Origin: Ditylenchus dipsaci | Taxonomy: Eukaryota > Nematoda > Chromadorea > Rhabditida > Anguinidae | Direction: 5' to 3' | DNA length: 64,000 bases | Assembly: GCA_004194705.1 (NCBI GenBank) | Contig: SADC01001147.1 | Span: 434,001-498,000 of the forward strand | Part shown: piece by piece, positions 53,770 through 63,349 of the stretch | Position numbering within the stretch: position 1 is the first letter of the stretch | Layout of the letters: each line of letters opens with the position of its first letter | Position numbers and translations under genes: made by a program | The notes under the pieces: model-generated | What the model saw: only the letters and a program-made list of their open reading frames with translations | The model's database searches: none | What the model was told of the DNA's origin: nothing

Positions 53770-54557
53770 TCATCTGATTTCTTTATGTCTCACGCAGCCC
53801 TGGAGTAATGCCCACTTTTTGGTTGAGAATATGCGACAGCATGTCGATAATTTTAATGAAGTAGATACAAGTCTCACTATGCCAACTTATCATGGCCGAC
53901 CAAATAAATATTAAAGCTTGTGATTTTATTGGTGCTTTTCGAGTGTGATTTGTAGATAGTTAAACCCACCAATTTTCGGAAGTTGACCATTCCCTGGGGG
54001 TAGTTGTTGGAAAAGCGCCCAGCCAGAGAAGGACTGCAAAAGAACATTAAGCACTGACAGGAAAATGGCCAGTGACAAATCTTCAATCCAGAAGACCAGC
54101 AAAGTGATCAGTGCTGTTATTAGCTGAATGTCACAAAAGAGGCATTTGAATTGCTTTATAATTATTTGTTGACTCACTGTTGGCAAAACCATTGTGAGCC
54201 CATAGTAGGGTGCATGCCGTCTTATTTTAACCCCAAATTCTAGCAATGACCAGTAATTGTCCAGCTAAAAAGGGTATTTTTGGATGCAGTTTACCCCTAG
54301 ATGCTTTGTTATGCAGTTTTTATAAGATGAATTTTCTGTAAAAATTTAATTTTATCTCTTAAAATTTAAATAAAAATTTCACATTTTCAATGTTTAGAGG
54401 TTAACAGGTTAAACAATAGGTACTCTTACCAGTCCGATCGGCATTTCATCGGTGCATCCGTTAGGCCTGAAACTGACATTTTATTGTCTCTTCGTATTTT
54501 TTAAATAAGACTAACCCCAATAGCAGTGTTTTTGCCAGGAGTCTAGCAGCTCCCATC
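53770..54557 (-). CDS. Cys-loop ligand-gated ion channel subunit (nAChR-like), 3' exons
   Basis: Reading right to left: 54557-54516 (WELLDSWQKHCYWG), 54466-54430 (NGCTDEMPIGL), 54264-54178 (LLEFGVKIRRHAPYYG then LTMVLPT), 54123-53970 (LITALITLLVFWIEDLSLAI, LSVLNVLLQSFSGWALF, LPPGNGQLPKI) and probably 53876-53770. The IRRxxxYY entry to TM1, a conserved Pro in TM1 (VLPT), the TM2/TM3 spans and the 'LPP...PKI' motif after TM3 mark the pentameric receptor superfamily, closest to divergent protostome acetylcholine-receptor-like subunits. TM2 is short and carries acidic residues (FWIED) unlike classic channel linings. The ligand-binding N-terminus and TM4 are not found, so it may be partial. The first junction is one base off. 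Confidence 0.72.
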
Positions 54558-54649
54558 CTGCAAAATATCAATTATTGAAAATTATTTGCGCTTTTTGTTA
54601 ATGGAAAAAAGCAAGTAGATGAAAACATTTTCTCTTATAAAATTTTCGA

Positions 54650-54885
54650 CGCTAGTAGCGAATACCCCCCCCCCCCCCAACGATTTTCACTTTTTTACTT
54701 TAGTAAAAAGTACCCAAATTCATGTCCCAGACCCCGGAAAATGTGCGCAAACTCTTCATTAGTCACAACTTCCGTACGCTGGCCTACCCCAAGCCTAAGG
54801 GCTAAGCCTAAACTTGTTGTTTGCAAGGGTAGTTACAGCAATTTTTAAAGGTCGGATGCTTGGGGGGGGGGGTATTCGCTACTAG
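54650..54885. mobile_element. MITE with poly-C ends, GCTAGTAGCGAATACCCCC
   Basis: CGCTAGTAGCGAATACCCC and its complement GGGGTATTCGCTACTAGCG. Runs of 14 C and 11 G sit just inside. It is shared in style with 55,150 and 56,730. Confidence 0.75.
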
Positions 54886-55144
54886 CGCCAAATTTTCTTA
54901 CATTGTCCAACTAAGGGCAAAACTTTTTCTTGTCGCCGAAACACTTTTTTCTAGTCGAAAACGCGTTTCGGCGACAAAAAAGAGATTTTCGGCGACAAGA
55001 AAAAGTTTTGTCCCAACTAAGGATATAGATTTCCCTTAAATAAAAAACCGGCCAAACAGACATTTGCAAGAATAAGTATAAATTCTAACACTACTGAGAC
55101 AGAATTAGACGGACATTTTTTGAACACTTGGTTTTAAATTTTTT

Positions 55145-55830
55145 CTCCTAAATTCGAATAATTGGCGCTACTGGCTTATACCCCCCCCCCAATCCTCGGA
55201 CCTACTGGCTTATAACCCCCCCCCCCCAAAATCAAGATTTTTAAGATTGGTCAAAACACATTTTTAAGCAATAATTTTGCCATAAAAGGACCAGAAAAGC
55301 AATTAAAATAGGGTTCAAGGGCTGTATTGGGAGGGGAAGGGACAAAACAGGGGCCACTTCTATAGGGCCTATAAGTACCAAAGAGTATTAATTCTCTGAG
55401 CAGTAAAAGTGCTTTGAAACCCAGCCACTTGTGGTGCACGTAAAAGTATAAGTACTCGAGCTGATCAGACCGATCAGCCGGGTGGATCCTGATGGTTGTC
55501 CTTTAACTTTTGGATGGCTGAGCCTCTGGCTCGTAGCCCCATGCCTGAAGGGGGAAACCCTTTTCGGCCGAAAAATCAAAGATGTTGAACATAGTTTTGA
55601 ATACTGGGGCCTACCGCATAAATAACTCTGGTCTGCATGTTTTTTCATGCATCCAGAGTCGCTTTCGAGTCATTTGTGTCTAAGGTATGTGTGTGTGCGC
55701 ATCTCAACTCCAAGCCCCAAGCTTCCTGCGCCCCCGAAGGGGCGCAGGGGCTTAAGAGTTAGAGATGCGCGCACGCACTTACCTTAGACATGATTCCGAG
55801 AAGTCAACCGGTAGCCCACCGGCGGATCAA
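55145..55830. repeat. Half of a poly-C foldback with module copy 4
   Basis: TTGGCGCTACTGGCTTATACCC followed by poly-C repeats (twice), then GGGAGGGGAAGGGA and the GCGCATCTCAACTCC module (55,605-55,800). The matching right arm is missing, so the element is truncated; the complete relative is at 56,730-57,690. Confidence 0.65.
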
Positions 55831-55987
55831 CCGTTGATAACGCCGGTTGATTCAGCAAGTAGTTAAATGAGCTTTTTTGCTGTTCTAAATGGTCCTTTAG
55901 TCCCTTTCGGAGGTTAATTTATAGACTCTTCAAATTTCATGGTGTTTCTATAGGCTTTTGCGCCGAAAAAGGGTTTTTAAAAAATGA

Positions 55988-56170
55988 CTTAAAGGACCAT
56001 ACTTGTTAATGCAAATGGAAATTTGGCAAATTTAAATGCGTGCAGGACACTTCTCTTTCGTCTCTCACTGTACTCTTTTGAGTCACTCGGAACAACTCGA
56101 AAGAGAAGTGTCCCCCGCCAATTCAAATTTGTCAAATTCTCATTTGCATCAACAAGTATGGTCTTTTAAA
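55988..56170. repeat. TTAAAGGACC-family MITE, copy 4
   Basis: TTAAAGGACCATACTTGTTA and CAACAAGTATGGTCTTTTAA with GCAAATTTAAATGCG arms and GGACACTTCTCTTTCG. Confidence 0.85.
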
Positions 56171-56303
56171 TTAATGGAAAAATTTTCTTCGATATGTAGG
56201 CCCTTCTTTCTGATACCAGTTTCATGTTTAGTACGGTTGATTTGCTTACAAGACTGTTCCTAAAATTAAAAACTCACAGTCTAGTTCAAGATCTACTGTA
56301 GAC

Positions 56304-56712
56304 CAGGGCTGTTCACTCTCCCGGCAAATTTTTTTCTCTTCCGGCAGATTTTTGCTTATAACTTTGTTTTTAAAATACAAAATTTTTTTCTGTAACATAC
56401 GTTTTGCTTATGAGAGTTAGACCTACAATATGAATCTAATCTTTCTATAAAATTACTGTGGTCTAGTGGCGCGTTGGCCAGAAAACTGTTGAAACGGAAG
56501 ACTCTTCCGGAAGAATTTTCCGTTTCAGCAGTTTTTTGGACATCTCGCCACTTAGACCACAGTAATGTTCTGGAAAGATTAGATTCATATTGTAGGTCTA
56601 ACTCTCATAAGCAAAACGTATGTTACAGAAAAAATTTTGTATTTTAAAAACAAAGTTATAAGCAAAAATCTACTGGAAGAGAAAAAATTTGCCGGAAGAG
56701 TGAACAGCCCTG
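56304..56712. mobile_element. hAT-like MITE, CAGGGCTGTTCACTCT ends
   Basis: Exact 8-bp duplication CTGTAGAC at 56296-56303 and 56713-56720. The arms are complementary almost throughout (CTTATGAGAGTTAGACCTAC mirrored). Confidence 0.92.
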
Positions 56713-56727
56713 CTGTAGACATGAAAT

Positions 56728-57690
56728 ATTTGGCGCTACTGTAATATACCCCCCCCGAAAATCGACCTACTGTCATATACCCCCCCCCCCCCAAAAACCG
56801 ACTTTTTTAGGGATGGTCAAAAACCATTTTTACACAATAATTTCGCCATAAAAGGACCAGAAAAGCAATTAAAATGGGATTGCGGGCTGTATTGGGAGGG
56901 GAAGGGAATAATACAGGGGCCACTTCTCGAGATGGTTGGGATCCTTAGAGTATTCATTCTCTAAGCGTCTAAGGGTACTTTCAAACTTAGGAACTTGTGG
57001 TGCAGGCATAAGTATGAGTACTTTTCATGGACCAAGCCCATCAGCGGGGTGGACTCCGCGGCTTTGCACCTAGGCTTAGCACTTTTTGAGTGCTAGGCCA
57101 AGTTTGGATGCTGGGCCTCTGGCCCGGCCTTGTAGAACGAGGGGAAATGCTCTTCGGCGAAAAAATAAAGATGTTGAACATAGTTTTGAATACTGGGCCT
57201 ACCGCATAAATAACTCTGGTATGCATGTTTTTTCATGCATCCAGAGTCGCTTTCGAGCCATTTGTGTCTAAGGTATGTGGGTGTGCGCATCTCAACTCCA
57301 AGCCCCAAGCCCCCGAAGGGGGCGCAGGGGGCTTGAGAGTTAGAGATGCGCGCACGCACTTACCTTAGACATGATTCCGAGAAGTACACTTGATCATAAA
57401 ATGCATATAGAGTCTATTTTTGCCACGGTTCGAGTTGAAAAACATGGTAAAGCAGCTAAAAAAAAGTGGCCCCTGTATTATTCCCTTCCCATCCTAATAC
57501 AGCCCATAATCCCTTTTTAACTGCTTTTCTGGTCCCTTTATGGCAAAATTATTGCATAAAAATGGTTTTTAGACACTCCCAAAAAAGTCGGTTTTTGGGG
57601 GGGGGGGTATATGACAGTAGGTCCGATTTTTTTTGGGGGGGGGGTATAAGAAAGTAGCTTTTTGGGGGGGGGTATAAGCCAGTAGCGTCG
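56728..57690. mobile_element. Complete poly-C foldback with module copy 5
   Basis: TTTGGCGCTACTGTAATATACC then poly-C units (CTACTGTCATATACCCCC) at left; GGGTATATGACAGTAGG and GGGTATAAGCCAGTAGCG units at right. Inner arms ATGGGATTGCGGGCTGTATT / AATACAGCCCATAATCCC, and the GCGCATCTCAACTCC module at 57,190-57,390. Confidence 0.8.
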
Positions 57691-57934
57691 AATAATTCAT
57701 TCGGTTGCTTTTTATAATTTTTTGATTTTGTTTTACAATGCAAGTCGAAGGCTAGAAAATCTGCAAGTGGCTTTTGTGAAGCTGGTCATTTTTGAATTTT
57801 CGTAAGGCGGAAACTCTGACAAAATTTTCGAAAAAATATAGAATTTGTCTTTATATTACTCTGCACTATCAGCTGCAGACGACTATCAGCGCCTTAATAA
57901 TGATCTACTAAAACTAGCGTTAGCCTATTTACAA

Positions 57935-58546
57935 TTAACACAGCGGGTAGTTGAGGTGCTTGGGTAGTGGATGGCGACCTATCCAAATGTGTGAGGTATT
58001 TGGGTTGGAGCAGCTTCTAGGTGCTCCGGGTATCTTCTGGGTGTTTAAGTAAAACAAAAGTACAAAGAATGCTGAGATTGCTGAAGAGTGAAGTCTTTCG
58101 ACATAAAAATTAGAGACGGAAACGGATTGGCCTTGGGAGATCGTGTGAGCGAATATTTTGATTAGTTTTGAAGATTCTGTTTTTACCATTCTATTCAGCT
58201 TTGAAAAAGAGGCCCGGGATTCGGTCAGTGCATGACCATGAAACAAATTCTTTCAGTGACTAAAATGCAGCGCCAAGGATCGCCAATGTTTTTTTCTACC
58301 ACTCCAGAAAAAACCTTGGCGATGCTTGGCGTCGCATTCTAGTCAACGAAACAATTTGTTTCATAGTCATGCTCTGAACAAATCCCGGACCTCTTTTTTA
58401 ACGCTGAATGGAATGGTAAAAACACAATTTTTAAAATTAATCGAAATACTGGCTGACATGATCTTCCAAAAAAAATACTGTTTCAATCCCGTTTGCGTCT
58501 CTTACAAAAACGACTGTTCGGTTTGGAGTTGTAAACTTAACATTTA
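57935..58546. repeat. Foldback duplication with coding-like arms
   Basis: The two halves are inverted: GAATCCCGGGCCTCTTTTTC (minus reading FHGHALTESRASF) against AATCCCGGACCTCTTTTTTA (FHSHALNKSRTSF). The centre at about 58,296 is CAAGG(A)TCGCCAATG / CCTTGGCGATGC. Both arms are open for 70-100 codons with similar peptides. That similarity follows from the inverted copy, so it is weak evidence for a gene. Confidence 0.6.
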
Positions 58547-58581
58547 AGGTAAAAATTGAAATTCAAAGCATCACGTCTTAA

Positions 58582-58857
58582 GCGGCGCTATCGGAGAACC
58601 TGTTTCCCCTTTTTGCCTTGGTCCCCAAGTTTATTTTTGGTGAAAAGTACTTTGGTCTCCCCTATTGTTTTTTAATCTATTTTATGTGATTATGGTGATT
58701 AAAATGATCATGCTAACCATAATCTGCTTAATCACCACAATCTCCTGAATCACCATGATAACATTGAAAAACAACAGGGGGGACCAAGGCAAAATATCGA
58801 AAAAATCAACAGGGGGACCAAGGCAAAAAGGGGAAACAGATCCTCCGATAGCGCCGC
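58582..58857. mobile_element. MITE with GCGGCGCTATCGGAG ends and a 12-bp direct repeat
   Basis: GCGGCGCTATCGGAGAACC and its complement ending CCGATAGCGCCGC. Flanking ATCACGTCTTAA occurs exactly on both sides (58570-58581 and 58858-58869). The arms carry TTGCCTTGGTCCCC and AACAGGGGG-ACCAAGGC motifs. Confidence 0.85.
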
Positions 58858-59333
58858 ATCACGTCTTAATTCGTATGAGTATTGTGAATTCTACGCCCCT
58901 GATTCACCCTTGAAACGTTTAGTACAAAGAGGTTTGTAAATAGGAAGTAAGTTGAAATCGCGACACTAACAAAAGCGTGTGCGATCGTTGTGCATCCTGA
59001 GATGCCTGTGATCACGAAAAAACATAGAGTCTATTTCAAAGGAACCACCGATGAGATGCTGATTTTTCTGTATAAAAGTCTGCCACAAATAAACTACTCA
59101 GATTAATTAATAAAATGTGATAAAGTGAATTGTAGACCTCGTCGCCAAAGAAATTTTCGAAGTACGTTGACAAGTCAAAAAAATACTGCGACGCAACACA
59201 AAAGCCAAAAGTCAAAGAAACATTTTATTCTGTGTAAAAATGTCAGATCAGCAAAAGGGCACGAAAACAGACATAACTATTACAACAAACAGATGAAATT
59301 TATGGAGCGGAGATATCTTCGTCACATCAGCTT

Positions 59334-60627
59334 TCACGAGACATCTTCAGAGTTGTTCCTCAGGCGATTCTTGCAGTCCAAACGATCGATCTCATTAATT
59401 ATGTCCTGAGGAATTGTCTGAGTTTTAGTTGGCGTCTGCAGGGTTTCGCGAAGATTAGTGACCACGTTCAATTGCTCCTAAAATCACCGATGCACACAAC
59501 AATAACAGCAGAAGATAAATTACCTTGTAGTGATATATGATGTCCTGGTCACACGGGCACGACTCATTGAAACTATCCGTCTTGTAGGCAGTCCAAATGT
59601 AGTTCCAAAGATATATGAGTTCGTGCGATATTTCAAAGCCAAGTAGACGTTCGCCGGCGATTCTCATGTGGTGCAGTCTAGGCATCAGTTCGCAGTCATA
59701 CTGAGTAATCACTTCTCCAACCAAATAGCGAGATTTGCGTTCGCACATGAGCTAAAAATTTTAAATAATGAAAGAATCCAACCAGCATGACTGTAAAGTT
59801 CCACAAAAAATTCCATTCAATTTGATAAAGTATGAGTGAGGGAATATATCTAAGAACTAATGGTAATTCAGTCTCATCACGAGAAAAGACGACTGAGGAG
59901 GCAACAAGAGCCTGAACTAATACTTCCTGTGAAACTTGACAGTGTGTGAAGCACCGCAAAAACCATACTACACAAAAGTAAAAATACCTGATTGATCTTG
60001 GCCAAATGCTCCACAAACTTCTTATGCAGGAGTGCTATCGGTTCAGGAAGCGAGGCGATGAGCGATGGATGGCGCTTACCCTTGTCGTGATCTGCCTTCT
60101 TCTTCATAAAGAACTTGAAATTCTGCAATAACATTGTATAACTCGGAAAAGATCGTGAACAAAACCTACCCTGTAGAGATTTTCGATGCTCTTTTCCACC
60201 ACAGCATCCTTTTCGAAGAGAGGCACATTGAATTCTTGGGATAGATGGAAAATTCGTCCTTCGATCTCTTCATTGTCAGAATAGATTGCATCCCTAAATA
60301 CCATCGACGCTAGTTCAGCAGTTCAACTAAATATATTTTACTTCTCCTTTTCTTCCATAAGTGGCGGCTGAGCTCCCAAAAATATCTTCTTGAACGCCTC
60401 AGAATTAGTGTTGACGGTCTTTACTTCCACATGCACTGCACCAGCCTTGTATAGAACGAACAATTCCATCCAGTATTCTTGACAGAAGAGGCATGCTCCA
60501 ATTCGATGATTGTCGATACCGAAGCTAGTACAATGCCAAATATACAGAAACAGACAGGTACATAGATTCATACCTTGACGTGCAGTTCTAAGAGCGGTTT
60601 AACGGCGTCCAACGATTGAACAGACAT
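59334..60627 (-). CDS. Chloride intracellular channel protein (CLIC; EXC-4/EXL-1-like)
   Basis: Exons (high to low): 60627-60574, 60524-60342, 60293-60170, 60122-59988, 59751-59524, 59477-59334; about 288 aa. CLICs are GST-fold proteins that shift between soluble and membrane forms; in nematodes EXC-4 shapes excretory canal tubules. N-terminal thioredoxin-like half: LLELHVK, IGACLFCQEYWMELFVLYK (CLFC redox motif, CLIC membrane-insertion segment), VEVKTVNTNSEAFKK, FLGAQPPLM. GST C-terminal half: EIEGRIFHLSQEFNVPLF, RKSRYLVG, DCELMPRLHHMRIAG, CDQDIIYHYK, with a roughly 47-aa tail. The NTNSEAFKK..FLGAQPP wording and tail are nematode-like. All later junctions close; the first (AAG then CTTCGG) is one base off. 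Start chosen at the ATG before the LLELHVK exon. Confidence 0.94.
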
Positions 60628-60900
60628 GCTTTGCACTGAATATACCTCAAAAAAGACAAAGAGCTGCTGAAAAAACGTGAGCAAATAACGAAGTGATTAT
60701 CTCAGACGATAGCAAAGCTGAAGCATAGAAATGCAGAGTCATCATTCGTCTACTTTCAGATAATTTGACATAAGCACGTCGTACAGTTCTACATTTTTAT
60801 TGCAAACATAACAAGCACGATCAGACGACACAAAGGAAGTAAGGAGAGACTAGTAAATGGATTTAACTATAAATTTTAACGAGACAGAACTTCAGCTCTT

Positions 60901-61712
60901 TTAACGCCCGGATGTAGGTACTCGATCGATGGACTGAGGAAGATGCTTATGCAAAGTTGCAGGAACAGATCGCGACACATTTGCCGGCAGATGACGAAGC
61001 TCCTCAGCGCCATGAGCAAACCAACACTTGTTGCCGTAGCTAAATATAGTAGTAGAAATTCAGAAGACAATTGATATGCCGCAATAAACCTGCCTGCAAA
61101 ACTGGCTAGCATTCCACGAATTACACATCTGCGTCTTGTAAAGAGCCACCTAAACGACAAAATTTTACCGTGCAGTGAGATAAGAAAAAATGATAACCTT
61201 TGGCAACGGCTTCGACATTTCTTTTGTTCCTCTTCGCATCATAGCATTGTTGTTCACGAAGAGTGCGTCTCAAGAATCGATCTGAACCAGTATGATTGAA
61301 AGTTGCAGATTGGAAACAGAACTTACTTCTTCAGGTTCGCGTTCAACTTCTGAAGCTTCTCAAACATCTGATCCAGTTCGTACATTAGCTTGAAATTCCC
61401 GGAATTAGCGGTAATCTCGTTGAACACGAAGTCGTTCTCGCTGGAAACAGAAAAGACATTCGTCATCTCATCGGAAGCGCGTTTCACGTCAACAGGAGTC
61501 GTAGAACTCTTGATATGGATCCCTGCGTCCACTGATGTCTTCTTTCGCTCCGGGTGCACGAAATCATCATAGCCTAAGAAAATGACATTGAAACTGACAT
61601 GATTGATTAACATTAAACACATACTTGAAATCACGAAGTCCAGCATGTCGATCTTTTTCGGCTCGTTTTCCACGTCCGACACTACTCCGTTGATGCCAAT
61701 ATTTTCAGACAT
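60901..61712 (-). CDS. CCCH zinc-finger protein (TTP/MEX-5-type), one finger
   Basis: Exons: 61712-61625, 61573-61327, 61268-61198, 61149-61094, 61039-60901; about 200 aa. TTP-type CCCH fingers bind AU-rich mRNA, and nematode relatives act in germ-line and embryo patterning. The finger spans exons 4 and 5: LYKTQMCNSWNASQFC then SYGNKCWFAHGAEELR, a Cx8Cx5Cx3H spacing with the YKTxxC lead-in and FAHGxxELR exit. Cx5 is obtained only if exon 4 ends at TGCAG with a GC donor (GCAGGT), so this looks like a GC-AG intron. N-terminus: polar with an acidic start, a helical segment (YELDQMFEKLQKLNANLKK) and a basic run before the finger. A second finger, usual in the family, is not present. The join between exons 3 and 4 is one base off. 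It lies 270 bp upstream of, and on the same strand as, the CLIC gene. Confidence 0.85.
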
Positions 61713-62396
61713 TTGAAGATGCTGAAAACGTAAGATAAACCGAGTTCATGATTTCTATCAAGGTTATCCTATTGAAAAAGTATAAGCAACTTTATATCGA
61801 TAGACTTTATACTTAATTTATAAGCAAAGTATAATCCATCAATCCTGGATTCTCTTACGAAAAATTAAAATTAAACTCCTCGCAAACATAGAGCGCGCTG
61901 ACTTGAATTTCAAATTTTTACTCTAATAATGGAACTTTTATGGCATGTGAACATCAGTAGGGGTCAGTCGGTTTTGTGAGACCGTTCGGTTTTCGGTTCC
62001 GGTTTTTCAATTTCTTTCGGTAGGCTAACCGGCTTGCCTCTGTTTTTGGTTTATTTTTGTTGTCAATCAACTGGGATTTTTCTAAACCTGGTTTTTGTTT
62101 TCGCGGGTTTTCAACCCTAGATATTCAATTTATCGCACAAAAACCTGTTTGCGGTTAACCATCCGGTCCAGTTAACCGACCGGGTCCTCTCCTACTCAAA
62201 ACGTCTGTTTAACAAAAGGTCTGAGTAACCGAAACTTTTTTTTACTAATTAAATCTTAAAATCATACAGACCGAAAGCGGAGCCAAAACTATATACAAAA
62301 CGACAACGAAAACCGAAATTAGGGCAAGGCTAAATCATCTGACAGAATTCGACCCTTCTCTAAAAGTATTTTTCATTTTGACTTGCAAGCTGCAAG
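61713..62396. other. Upstream of CCCH gene, no feature recognised
   Basis: AT-rich. The 61,990-62,330 part has CGGTT/AACCG short words but no clear element boundaries. It presumably includes the promoter of the minus-strand CCCH gene. Confidence 0.4.
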
Positions 62397-62620
62397 GGCT
62401 GTACCCCGAAATTTAAGCGGCGATTTGCTAAGTGGTCGATTTGCTAAGCGGTCGTTTTGCTAAGAAAAAAATTTAAGCGCGAATTTGCTAAGAATTCACA
62501 ATTTAAGCGCCAATTTGCTAAATGGTCGTTTTGCTAAGAATTTTTTTGCTAAGTAGTTGTTTTGATAAAAATCTTGTTTGTTAACATCTTCTTCAGTTCG
62601 GCTTAATTTCGGGGTACAGA
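62397..62620. mobile_element. Small foldback with GCGATTTGCTAAGTGGTC array
   Basis: GGCTGTACCCCGAAATTTAAG at left and TTAATTTCGGGGTACAG at right, with one tandem array of TTGCTAAG(T/C)GGTCG words between. The end matches the GGCTGTACCGA TIR of the 40,603 element. The right arm array is missing and no target duplication is found. Confidence 0.75.
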
Positions 62621-62699
62621 CCTTAAAACCCAAACGGTTCAATCTAAAATCATGTTCTAAAAACGGTTTTAATTGAATCGGGGTCTCCTACTCTGGACT

Positions 62700-63210
62700 G
62701 ATTGCACCCAGAGGATTCGAACCAGTAACTTTGGTGATGAGTATATGGACCTCTTCGCCAAGTAAACACTCAAAATTACGATAAAAAAGGTACGCACCCA
62801 GGTGGATGCGAACTAGCATCCTCGGCGGTGGCTATCCAAGTGGTCGTCCACTTGGATCAAAATTTTTTTACGTTTTCGGGTTACAAAACAATTTTTCTGC
62901 ACTAATTCGAGCATGCTGAAGATGGTTTGACAGTGGTAAAATCACGTTTTATCGATAAATTTAGAGTTATTGCTAACGATTGATTTATCAAAATCAAGAA
63001 TTCACGATAACTCAAAAATTTCTTGATAAAACGTGATTTTACCACTGTCAAACCATTTTCAGGGTGCTCGAATTAGTGCAGAAAAATGATTTGGAAACCG
63101 AAAACGTAAAAAAAAATTTTTGATTCAAGTGGACGACCACTTGGATAGCCACCGCCGAGGATGCTGGTTCGTATCCACCTGGGTGCACACTTTATTTTTT
63201 ACCGTAATTT
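62700..63210. repeat. Foldback with tRNA T-arm-like ends and CCACTTGGAT arms
   Basis: TACGCACCCAGGTGGATGCG and CCGCCGAGGATGCTGGTTCG ends are mirrored. Inner arms AGTGGTCGTCCACTTGGATC and the central TTGCTAACGATTGATTT / ACGATAACTCAA hairpin match the hairpin at 41,360-41,705. Confidence 0.8.
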
Positions 63211-63349
63211 CAGATATAAAAAGACTAACGTTTGACCTTCAGGGGCCTATTTCACTAATTGAAGATTGGAAAATGGAAAGTGGAAAATGGAAAGTCATTT
63301 TTTGTTTCACTAACATTTTGGAAAATGGAAAATTGGAACGTTTTTCATG

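Noticed and set aside
57935..58546. Two similar peptides on opposite strands as a gene pair
   Set aside because: They are inverted copies of the same DNA; similarity does not show selection.
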